Below, in pieces: positions 46,703-53,624 of a stretch of 64,000 bases of DNA. The notes beneath the pieces were generated by a model. The model was not told the DNA's origin. It was given only the letters and a program-made list of their open reading frames with translations, and made no database searches. How positions within the stretch are numbered: position 1 is the stretch's first letter; every line of letters begins with the position of its first letter. The translations under genes were made by a program, and so were the position numbers. Source of the stretch: Nitrososphaerota archaeon (lineage in GTDB: Archaea > Thermoproteota > Nitrososphaeria > Nitrososphaerales > JACPRH01). Location of the stretch: assembly GCA_016190055.1 (NCBI GenBank), contig JACPRH010000041.1, positions 1 to 64,000 of the forward strand, read 5' to 3'.

Positions 46703-47369
46703 GAAGGCTACAATCATCCTCCTCATCGCTCTCATCGCTTTTCCGTTCCTCTCAGTCTACACTATGCCTTTAGCGCATGCTCAAGGAACATCGGAACTCG
46801 ACAGACTCTTGAAGGACTTTTTCTGCTCCTGCGGCTGCAACTATGTTCTCGCGACCTGTGAAACACAGATGGCCTGCGATGTAGCCACAAGCACAAAAGC
46901 AGAACTCCGGGGCCTGTTGGCCAAGGGCATGACACGTGATCAGATCATAGATGAGATGACCAGCAAATACGGCAACACTATCCTAGCTACACCAAGAACA
47001 ACCGGCTTCAACACGTTCCTATGGTGGTACCCCGTCCTAGGTGGACTCGTCGGCCTAGTTGCAGTTGCGATCCTAGTTCGGAGACGAAACAATGTCAAGT
47101 GGCGTGTCGACCCAGACGCAGTTCCAGCGCTAAGCGAAGAAGAACTGATACAGCAACTCGACATCGATCAGAGCACCGTCGAAACCTCAGTGGAGAAAAA
47201 ATACGACGATATCCTGAAAGAAAGACTCACCGGAAAGAAAACCGAGGACACCACAGAAGAAAAGACAAAGAAGCCCAAACAAAATGACGACCAGAAAAGA
47301 ACTGAGAAGAAGAAGGATTACGACGCTATCTTGAAAGAGAAAACTAGGACAAAGAAATCAAACAGTTAG
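46689..47369 (+). CDS. ccmH: Cytochrome c biogenesis protein CcmH
   Basis: A 226-residue protein with a signal/TM (about 5-28), then the redox site FFCSCGCNYVLATC, an unusual CxCxC-type cluster where bacterial CcmH has LRCxxC. The following helical part and KYGNTILATPRTTGFN are typical of CcmH. A second TM (about 112-132) is followed by a long charged Lys/Glu tail. It reduces apocytochrome or assists CcmF. It overlaps ccmF by 14 bp and ends the operon. Confidence 0.88.
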   Translation: MSKAKKATIILLIALIAFPFLSVYTMPLAHAQGTSELDRLLKDFFCSCGCNYVLATCETQMACDVATSTKAELRGLLAKGMTRDQIIDEMTSKYGNTILATPRTTGFNTFLWWYPVLGGLVGLVAVAILVRRRNNVKWRVDPDAVPALSEEELIQQLDIDQSTVETSVEKKYDDILKERLTGKKTEDTTEEKTKKPKQNDDQKRTEKKKDYDAILKEKTRTKKSNS

Positions 47370-47690
47370 AGTAACCACTCTATCGACTAGACTACCAAGA
47401 CCCGTTCCTGACCACAAGCGTCAAAAATACTCCTAGTGAAAGCTCACACAAAACTCAAATCGGTTGAGCGGAAAAGATTTCATTGCCCAACCTGCTGCAA
47501 GCGATTGAGGGCTCTGAAAAGAGCGGACTTTCTCCTAAAACGAAACATTAGACTTTTTCAAGAACAGTCTACTGAACTAAACAAGCGAGAAAAAAGTGGG
47601 GAAGGATCCTAAGAAGGCACCGCTCGTTATTAGATACGTTGGAAACAGTCGGTTAGTATAAATATCTCGCACCTCTCGGCTGAGAAATGC
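47370..47690 (+). promoter_or_regulatory. Intergenic region with tRNA promoter
   Basis: No gene is seen in the 320 bp. A TATAAATA box at 47657-47664, 27-34 bp upstream of the tRNA 5' end, is well placed for its transcription. Confidence 0.6.
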
Positions 47691-47779
47691 GGGCCAGTCG
47701 TCTAGTGGTTAGGACAACAGCAGTGCGCGGTCAAGCCCTTACACGGCGTAGGTCCCAGGTTCGAATCCTGGCTGGCCCA
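47691..47779 (+). tRNA. tRNA-Val (TAC) with a 16-nt intron in the anticodon stem
   Basis: The acceptor stem GGGCCAG pairs with CTGGCCC, the D stem is GTC/GAC, and the T arm is CCAGG-TTCGAAT-CCTGG. The anticodon loop CTTACAC gives TAC (Val). The anticodon stem only closes if 47719-47734 (AGCAGTGCGCGGTCAA) is removed, joining AC to GCC opposite GGCGT and leaving a standard 73-nt tRNA. The intron lies between positions 28 and 29, a noncanonical site known for archaea of the TACK group. CCA is not encoded. Confidence 0.88.
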
Positions 47780-47809
47780 CTTACGATGTTAAGTGCATAC
47801 TAGGGATAA

Positions 47810-48298
47810 TCAGGGCTCATCTAGTAGAGTCAGGTTGTTAGTCAATGACTCGCTGATCTTCTGTTCGGTGTAGAAGGTGCTGCCGTCCTTGATGTTCCGG
47901 ACCACCCGGTTTTGAATGATGTCGGTGAATGAGACCTGGATAGGCTTACCGATGGAGATGTCGCTTCGATGCTCATGGATCTGTACGGTTGAGATGTTTT
48001 TAGGCGCCGGTGGACTGAACCGGATGTATGTTTGGTTGTACAGTTCGCTTGATTGGTTGTAGAGAACCTGAATTGAGACGATGCGAGCCTGCCAACTATA
48101 GGTTACGTTCGACTCTGTGACCGTCTCATTGAAGAGATCTGTAGGTACGGCTCCCCACTTCCCGATAGATATAATTGGGTTAGGTTTCGCGGTTGAGTAG
48201 GAAGAATTAAGTAATATTCCAGCGGCCCCTAGAGCTGCGATTACTACAACTACACCGACAATCTTGAACATAGAATTGTCTTTCGGATGATCTGACAT
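47810..48298 (-). CDS. Membrane-anchored hypothetical protein
   Basis: A 162-residue protein with one N-terminal TM (about 11-30) and an ectodomain rich in Asn-x-Ser/Thr sites and beta-like segments. No known family. It is transcribed toward the tRNA and is the last gene that looks like host sequence before the accessory region. Confidence 0.6.
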   Translation of the reverse strand: MSDHPKDNSMFKIVGVVVVIAALGAAGILLNSSYSTAKPNPIISIGKWGAVPTDLFNETVTESNVTYSWQARIVSIQVLYNQSSELYNQTYIRFSPPAPKNISTVQIHEHRSDISIGKPIQVSFTDIIQNRVVRNIKDGSTFYTEQKISESLTNNLTLLDEP

Positions 48299-48346
48299 TG
48301 TTTCGATTACCTACTATCAAAAACAGCTTTTCATTATCGACCTAGA

Positions 48347-48433
48347 ATGAGTAATGTTTTCGACGATGACCCAGATATAGACGACGACTCCTCAGAGCTT
48401 GACGATGGAACGGATAATGAGGACGACTGGTAA
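48347..48433 (+). CDS. Very acidic micro-protein, tentative
   Basis: A 28-codon frame starting at ATG 48347 encodes almost only Asp, Glu and Ser with a terminal Trp. It is divergent from the gene at 47810-48298. No ribosome-binding sequence is obvious and no homologue comes to mind, so it may be chance. Confidence 0.25.
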   Translation: MSNVFDDDPDIDDDSSELDDGTDNEDDW

Positions 48434-48439
48434 GCCGGT

Positions 48440-48660
48440 TCCGGTCTCCTTGAACTGTGTCCGCGAACCTACCAGAGCAGTATCTATCCGTCCTTGAATA
48501 TGTCCTAAACAAGCTGTTAGACTAACAGAAGTGTCCACGAATGTATCTAAACAGTCTGGATACTCTAAAGACGCATCCGCAGAGTAGTGAAGTGTCCTAA
48601 AAGTGTCTATGGGCATCGATGGAACCGTTACATTGTCTTCGTTGTGTGTCCTTGGGGGCG
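48440..48660 (-). repeat. Short-repeat block 1 (GTCC motifs, inverse of block 2)
   Basis: At least six GTCC-cored motifs (such as TGTCCGCGAAC at 48458-48468 and AGAAGTGTCC at 48527-48536) lie in about 200 noncoding bp. The first 11-mer recurs exactly as its complement at 52451-52461, and the second as its complement at 52256-52265. It is therefore an inverted, sparser counterpart of block 2. It may be a protein-binding or recombination site. Confidence 0.7.
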
Positions 48661-48799
48661 AAACTGCATCACTGAACGTTGTGCTCTTGTGATTCTAAGA
48701 TATCCTCTTCTTCCTTGCTACTTGAGACGGCTACTAGTGTGCTGTTTCCTAACCTAAACCGCAGAAAGAGCACCGAAGTCAAACGTGTTCAGATTAGAC
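48661..48799. other. Intergenic region, no gene seen
   Basis: The rest of the gap before the HD gene is T-rich and shows no supported gene. It likely includes the transcript end of the HD gene. Confidence 0.35.
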
Positions 48800-49567
48800 T
48801 CACGTATCTGGTAATTCAACTATCTTTACCTCAAGATGCCCGAATCCTTCGTGAGATAGTATCTTGTCCAGCTTATGCACCTCTTTCTCAAAATGTTTTA
48901 TGAGCACTTTGGCGAGTGATTTTTTTTCACAAGCAAGAATTATATCCGTCCCTACAAAAGCTACATCTATCACACTCCTATGTGCTTCCCAGTGCGGTAG
49001 ATTTGATTCGCTCAGTAATCCGTTGTCTCGGAGTATTTCAAACAACACAGGGTTAGCTCTAGCATATGATATATCGCATTCATCTAATAGTCGAAAAATA
49101 ACGCAAACTTTTCTTAGATTCACATTATTACATATCTGTTCATTTGGTAGTTCTTCTAAATCGTAGTGGCTTGAGTGTGATTTAATGACATACTTCAGGC
49201 AATGCAGTTTATCCTTCCCTATCATGGATTCTAAGAAATTAAATCGTGGATGTTCAAGTAACTTCACGGAAGATTGGGCGTGATCTTTCCTATCAATAAG
49301 ACATCCAATATCGTGTAGCCAAATTGCAAGGCAGAGAACAAATTTTTCGTCGCTACTAACCGCACTAGTTCCAAAGTTTTCAATAAATCTCACTAAGAGA
49401 TTTAAAAGATTTCTTGAATGTATTACGCCGTGGTCAGTGTAGCCTGGAATTCCTCTTGGAAGATATGCCAGTAGTGGCTCAACTAACGCCATTACTTGTC
49501 TTAATGAAATCTCTGAGGGGGGATCTAACCCGACTATACGTAAATTGTTCTCTATATAGTAGGACAT
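48800..49567 (-). CDS. HD-domain phosphohydrolase
   Basis: A 255-residue soluble protein of the HD superfamily. The metal-binding pattern is visible in order: YTDHGVIHS (His46/His50), LHDIG (His85-Asp86), SHSSH (His131/134) and LLDECDIS (Asp162/165). The early TDHG-xx-HS form and length recall the HD-CE class predicted in conflict systems, an assignment from memory. It should hydrolyse a phosphorylated or nucleotide substrate. It directly follows the winged-helix gene with no gap. The sequence is AT-richer than neighbours, suggesting acquisition. Confidence 0.8.
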   Translation of the reverse strand: MSYYIENNLRIVGLDPPSEISLRQVMALVEPLLAYLPRGIPGYTDHGVIHSRNLLNLLVRFIENFGTSAVSSDEKFVLCLAIWLHDIGCLIDRKDHAQSSVKLLEHPRFNFLESMIGKDKLHCLKYVIKSHSSHYDLEELPNEQICNNVNLRKVCVIFRLLDECDISYARANPVLFEILRDNGLLSESNLPHWEAHRSVIDVAFVGTDIILACEKKSLAKVLIKHFEKEVHKLDKILSHEGFGHLEVKIVELPDT

Positions 49568-49918
49568 CTATACGTGTCGATTCTTCCAGAACTTTTCGTA
49601 AATCATCTTTATGGTTTCAGTCGATTCTCCAGATATGTATAGTAGCTTTCCAGCTCTACCTTTTTCAGTTTCACCATATTCTGCCTTGGTGATGCCCCAA
49701 TCCTTAAGGGTAGAAAGTGCGTTCATCAGTGTTGTATGACTCATTTCATTCTTAAGATTAGTTGCTAGCAAGTTGAACCATATCTTTTTACCTTGCGAAT
49801 TGAATTTGTAAATTTCAGCCGCAACCTTGAATTCATTAGAAAGAAGATCGGATGGGTTTCGGTTGTTTAATTTATTTTTTGGCAATTCTGTCATAACCTT
49901 ATTAATTAGTGCCCGCAC
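49568..49918 (-). CDS. Winged-helix regulator of the HD/PRTase module
   Basis: A 116-residue protein starting at GTG. Residues 15-100 form a winged helix (IWFNLLATNL, TTLMNALSTLKDWGITKAEY, AGKLLYIS). Likely a transcription repressor or a sensor partner for the downstream HD enzyme, which begins at the next base. It is divergent from the PRTase gene across a 138-bp promoter with a 7-bp inverted repeat. No established family name is offered. Confidence 0.7.
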   Translation of the reverse strand: MRALINKVMTELPKNKLNNRNPSDLLSNEFKVAAEIYKFNSQGKKIWFNLLATNLKNEMSHTTLMNALSTLKDWGITKAEYGETEKGRAGKLLYISGESTETIKMIYEKFWKNRHV

Positions 49919-50056
49919 TCTAGAGTGTATTTATTAGTAATAAGGATTATGTTTCAACATTATTACATCTGAATGCATGTTAATGTTGCTCATTAATCAT
50001 TAACTCCATCTTATAGACCAGACGCTTTATTATACACCTTAAAAAAAGATGCGGTA
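49919..50056. promoter_or_regulatory. Divergent promoter with inverted repeat operator candidate
   Basis: AACATTA at 49956-49962 and its complement TAATGTT at 49981-49987 frame an 18-bp spacer, a possible wHTH operator. TTATTATAC at about 50029 is a TATA box about 27 bp before the PRTase TTG, implying a leaderless transcript. The AT content is high. Confidence 0.5.
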
Positions 50057-51187
50057 TTGTTAGATAATATTCCTACTTCTGTTGAGGAACATTATGCAAA
50101 TCTAGACCCAACAAAGGTAATTTCACAGATACAATCCGAAGTGCAGCAATTTGTAAAAACAATACTATCTAACAATTCCTTTGAATCACTACTTATTGTA
50201 GGAAGAAAGTCAAAACTGCTTTATTCTCCGTTTATAGATAATAATCAAAAGCGATACCAAGTTAGATATCTGCAGCTTCGTAGGCCGATCACTAGACATC
50301 ATCTGGTTTGGGAGGGGTCCAGTGTAACTGGTAGAGCCGCCATCCTTGTTGATTCCATAAACACTGGTGAGGAGGTATCTCAGGTAATGTCGATTCTCAA
50401 GGAAGGGGGGGTCAAGATTGTTGACATTTACTGCTATTTGCTAAACCAGACAGGCACCAAACCCCTTGGGCATAAACCGATTACCATACATAACGTAAAA
50501 ACCAAGCGAGACTACCATGAAGTATCTAAGAAATTACAACTATTTTACTACAGTCGTCCTCGTCCAATTGAAGATGAGGTTATGTTTGATGCCCTACGAA
50601 TTCAAGGAGTGCCCCCCGACTGGCACAAACGCATACTTGCAGCTAGCGAAGCTGTTTTTGAGCGCCCGCTAAAACTCGAGACTGTGCGTCCTCAATTATC
50701 TTCAAAACAAGCTGCTTACCGGATCAATGTTATTACACCGTCTGAAGACCCAGTACCTTTCGATAACTGGCGTTTCTTGGGACAATTAGAAGATTATCAT
50801 TTGACTAAACGTCTTATAGACATCGAAAATATCCAACTTGGATTTAAAGCGATAAACAACGGAGACTCTTTGGACTTAGCCGTGAGCGCTACTTGTGAGA
50901 TTATATTACATACTGGCGAACTGCATTCCGGAAGAGATTGCCAGTTTAAGTCGAAGTCACTCTCTCGTTGTGCCATTAAACATGTAAGAGCGGGATCCCC
51001 AAGCAAAACAAGTAAAGAATTGGGTACAAAAATTAAAGCTATCAGAGAGGCTACATGTTACCAATGCGTCGAGAATTGCTTCTCAGGAAGAATTCTGGAT
51101 CAGCTCAGTTACCAACTTGGAAGGGGCCTAAGAACAGACGGTTATACACTCGAAGTTTTGGAATCGTCTTCCCGGCCAACTAAGTAA
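50057..51187 (+). CDS. Phosphoribosyltransferase-fold protein with cysteine-rich C terminus
   Basis: A 376-residue protein starting at TTG 50057 (no ATG fits). Residues 20-130 look like a type I PRTase: the PRPP loop AAILVDSINTGEE (94-106) has the acidic pair reduced to Val-Asp-Ser, and the IVDIYCYL strand follows. The remaining 240 residues match nothing I know but include a Cys334-x2-Cys-x3-Cys cluster that could bind metal or Fe-S. Large PRTase-like proteins next to HD enzymes are predicted conflict-system components (PRTase-CE class, from memory). The substrate is unknown. Confidence 0.7.
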   Translation: MLDNIPTSVEEHYANLDPTKVISQIQSEVQQFVKTILSNNSFESLLIVGRKSKLLYSPFIDNNQKRYQVRYLQLRRPITRHHLVWEGSSVTGRAAILVDSINTGEEVSQVMSILKEGGVKIVDIYCYLLNQTGTKPLGHKPITIHNVKTKRDYHEVSKKLQLFYYSRPRPIEDEVMFDALRIQGVPPDWHKRILAASEAVFERPLKLETVRPQLSSKQAAYRINVITPSEDPVPFDNWRFLGQLEDYHLTKRLIDIENIQLGFKAINNGDSLDLAVSATCEIILHTGELHSGRDCQFKSKSLSRCAIKHVRAGSPSKTSKELGTKIKAIREATCYQCVENCFSGRILDQLSYQLGRGLRTDGYTLEVLESSSRPTK

Positions 51188-51210
51188 AGGGAAAACATGT
51201 GCTTGTGTAG

Positions 51211-51912
51211 TTACCGCATTAAGCCTAGCCGGTGAACCAGTCCGTACACCGCTGTCTTAGGCGCTCCGATTTCCTCCGCGATGCGAACCGGCTTATACCC
51301 AGCCTCGAAGAGCTCCGTTACTTCATTGATAATCTCAGGTATCGGGATCAGTACCTTGGTCTTCGGATCAATCGTGTAGCCTAGCGGTGGCCTGCCTTGG
51401 TGTCTCCCAAGCTTCTTACCTGTCCGCTTACCGCTTCGAGATCTGATGCTGAGTGTCCGCTTCTCATTCTCCGCATACATCCCGGACATCGTGAGCATTG
51501 ATTTACCCAGAGGGGTGGTGTAGTCTACTAACCCAACGTTCATGAACCAGATATCGATTCCCTTGTTCTTCAGCATCCTTTGAATGTAGAGTGTCTGTTC
51601 AGCATCCCTTGAGATCCGGTCGGTGTGGGTCACTATCACAGCCTCAACGCTTCCCTTCTGAAGTGCGAGTATCCTAGTCAACCCTTCCCGTTTACCTAAG
51701 TCGTTCATGAACTCTGCAGGGTGCCCGACATCACCTTCCTCAAACGCGAGTAGAACCCAGCCCCTCTCATCGGCCCATTCCTGCAACGCTTCACGTTGAG
51801 TCTGCGGGCTCAATCCCTTCCGTTTTTGTTCATCACTCGACACCCGGATATACCCGATCACCCTGTAGGGTTTCGTCTCTTCCGGTTGTTGAGGCTGATT
51901 TCGTCTCTCCAA
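51211..51912 (-). CDS. Serine recombinase (resolvase family)
   Basis: A 233-residue small serine recombinase. YIRVSSDEQ carries the nucleophile Ser (about residue 25), DRISRD is the second active-site motif, and a C-terminal HTH (VRIAEEIGAPKTAVYGLVHRL) binds DNA. The first 16 residues are a Pro/Gln-rich lead. It resolves or inverts DNA between short sites and may act on the two inverted repeat blocks on either side. It converges with the PRTase gene, 23 bp away. Confidence 0.93.
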   Translation of the reverse strand: MERRNQPQQPEETKPYRVIGYIRVSSDEQKRKGLSPQTQREALQEWADERGWVLLAFEEGDVGHPAEFMNDLGKREGLTRILALQKGSVEAVIVTHTDRISRDAEQTLYIQRMLKNKGIDIWFMNVGLVDYTTPLGKSMLTMSGMYAENEKRTLSIRSRSGKRTGKKLGRHQGRPPLGYTIDPKTKVLIPIPEIINEVTELFEAGYKPVRIAEEIGAPKTAVYGLVHRLGLMR

Positions 51913-51987
51913 TATCTTTTATTCCCCATAAAGAAAAAACTTCCTTAAAGTTAAAACTAAAAGGAATCTACGAATGAATTTATATTC

Positions 51988-52022
51988 ACTCGCGCGTACG
52001 CGCGCGCGATTCGCGCGTGTGT
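51988..52022. repeat. Alternating CG tract between AT-rich segments
   Basis: A stretch of alternating C and G (CGCGCGTACGCGCGCGCG, then a second CGCGCG run after ATT) sits between AT-rich flanks in the gap between the recombinase and the RHH gene. The pattern favours Z-DNA or cruciform formation and may belong to the origin. Confidence 0.7.
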
Positions 52023-52219
52023 ATTAATTTAATTTAAAGCTGTCTAGAAAAAAAAGAATTTGTTTCGTGCCTGTACTGTAATAGGGAAGAGGGTTCTGTT
52101 TGTGCGTAGCGAGCCTAGTGTCAAGCGTGGAATCCCGCTTCCCTCAACCGAAAAGGGGTTTGTCGCACGTGCGAAGATAGTTTAGTGGGTGGATCCTCAT
52201 CTAATCCTTGTGATTACAC

Positions 52220-52535
52220 CCCGGAGCGTAGTTCAGAGGTATCGCGGAGTCTCGCGGACACTTCTAACGGAGTATTAGGACTCTTTTCGATGTGTCTGCG
52301 GAGTGATGAACAGTACCGCGGACTCATATGCGGACAATTAGCGGAGTCGCGGACGTTTTTCTAGTTTGTTCACGGACTAACTAGGGATAAACGGACTGTA
52401 TTCGGACATTCAACATGACGGTAAGACGGTCTTAAGGTATTAGGATGTTAGTTCGCGGACAGCTCCGTTAGAGTTCGCGGAGTGTTGTAAAACTAGGGGA
52501 GAGGCCCAGGCTACTCCGCGGAGTCCGCGGATAGT
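52220..52535 (+). repeat. Dense CGGA-cored repeat array (iteron/centromere candidate)
   Basis: About sixteen CGGA cores occur in 315 bp, most as GCGGAC or GCGGAGT, spaced roughly 8-50 bp and nearly all in one orientation. Two palindromic forms (CTCCGCGGAG and GTCCGCGG) lie near the right end. No gene is encoded. With a ParB gene, an RHH candidate reading out of it and a serine recombinase beside it, it looks like an iteron origin or partition site. Confidence 0.72.
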
Positions 52536-53027
52536 CTAAGCATCGATTGGTTGCTTGGTTCGTTGAGCGGCCAAGTCTAATATTTTGCTTACTGCGTCGT
52601 CAGGACTCTTTATTCCGTACTCCTTCTGTACCGATTCGATTGTTGAATTGAACCGCTCTGCATGTTTGCCGGTCAAGGTGACTGGTTGCACAGCCTCACA
52701 GGATTCCGCGTCTTGTTTGATGGATGGTTCAGTGACTCGGTTAGCCTTACGACTCATCTCCTCGAAGGGTCTCGCTATCAGTGATATTGGGAAGGTCCGG
52801 CTCTCCTCTATCTGTATGTATTCGTCGAGGTCGTGATATGCTGTGTCGAGCATGCTTTGGATCTGGCCCTGTGTTAGCTGTACCTCGTCGTCACTCATCC
52901 TCATGAGCATGTCGTCTAGGTGCTGCAGGGCATCTCGCAGGCCATGAAGATACGCCAAGTCTTGCGCTCGGTGTAGCTTATCCGGGGGTTCGGGCAGGTC
53001 GGTTATTCCACGAAACATATCTATCAA
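52536..53027 (-). CDS. Putative ribbon-helix-helix DNA-binding protein
   Basis: A 163-residue protein (second start ATG at 53018). The first 110 residues are helical and acidic. The last 45 (PVTLTGKHAERFNSTIESV, SPDDAVSKILDLAAQ) fit a strand-helix-helix RHH pattern such as in copy-control or partition proteins. It ends exactly at the CGGA repeat array. It may bind the array and act with ParB. The RHH reading is a pattern judgement. Confidence 0.55.
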   Translation of the reverse strand: MIDMFRGITDLPEPPDKLHRAQDLAYLHGLRDALQHLDDMLMRMSDDEVQLTQGQIQSMLDTAYHDLDEYIQIEESRTFPISLIARPFEEMSRKANRVTEPSIKQDAESCEAVQPVTLTGKHAERFNSTIESVQKEYGIKSPDDAVSKILDLAAQRTKQPIDA

Positions 53028-53106
53028 GTGTTGAGTATCAATAGCATTACTTAATAAACATTGTTGTGTAACAATAGGGTTAAATAATGTTCACTCGCAT
53101 ATAGAA
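53028..53106. promoter_or_regulatory. Divergent promoter with inverted repeat
   Basis: The palindrome ATTGTT-GTGT-AACAAT at 53060-53075 lies between the RHH and HTH genes. TTAAATAA at about 53080 may be a TATA element for the HTH gene, leaderless from ATG 53107. Confidence 0.5.
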
Positions 53107-53325
53107 ATGATGTCTCTCTCAAAAACGTCAAGTATGGATAAAACAGATGAGGCGATCATAAAGGCTCTATCCAGCGATCCAAAGACGCCTTTCGAACTCT
53201 CCAAGGAGCTGGGACTGCACCAGGCAACAGTACAGAAGAGACTCTTAGAACTGCACATAGAGAAACCCGGCCTAGTGGGGTATCGAAAGATTGGAAGATA
53301 CCATATGTTCTGGTTGAAGAAGTAA
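53107..53325 (+). CDS. Small winged-helix protein
   Basis: A 72-residue protein, essentially one wHTH (DEAIIKALSS, ELSKELGLHQATVQKRLLEL, then a beta wing YRKIGRYHMFWLK). A second ATG at 53110 is possible. It precedes another small wHTH and parB. Probably a repressor or partition accessory factor. Confidence 0.7.
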   Translation: MMSLSKTSSMDKTDEAIIKALSSDPKTPFELSKELGLHQATVQKRLLELHIEKPGLVGYRKIGRYHMFWLKK

Positions 53326-53402
53326 GCCTAAGTTACGTCATCATCCAAAGATTATAGTGACTCTTTACTCGTCCTCTTATTCAACAATGTCTTTTACCTA
53401 TC

Positions 53403-53624
53403 ATGATAGATGTATCTAATACGCCTATTAGAGATAGAGTTCTAGAAGTGCTTGGTAGTTGCGATAAACCAGCTACCGTCGATTACGTTCGATACAACGC
53501 GAAGATATGTTGGAGCTCGGCGAAAACGGCTCTGCTTGAGTTATCACTTGAGGGTAAGGTAGAAGCTACCAGAACGACGGCTGGATGGCTCTTTCAACTC
53601 AAATCGAAGGAGGGATCAGTATGA
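53403..53624 (+). CDS. Second small winged-helix protein
   Basis: A 73-residue wHTH (RDRVLEVLGSCDKPATVDYVR, SSAKTALLELSLEGKVEAT, TTAGWLFQL). Its stop overlaps the parB start in ATGA, so it is translationally coupled to parB. It is related in layout to the wHTH just upstream. Confidence 0.7.
   Translation: MIDVSNTPIRDRVLEVLGSCDKPATVDYVRYNAKICWSSAKTALLELSLEGKVEATRTTAGWLFQLKSKEGSV

Noticed and set aside
47691-48440. Integration of the accessory element into the tRNA-Val 3' end
   Set aside because: No second copy of the tRNA 3' segment and no tyrosine integrase were seen in the window; the right end of the element is outside, so this cannot be claimed.
48392-48616. 74-codon minus-strand frame across repeat block 1
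   Set aside because: It runs through the repeated GTCC motifs and shows no domain, so it is best explained as an incidental open frame.
50057-51187. PRTase-like protein as a purine or pyrimidine salvage enzyme
   Set aside because: The long Cys-rich C-terminal part, altered PRPP loop and accessory-element context do not fit a salvage enzyme, though this is not excluded.
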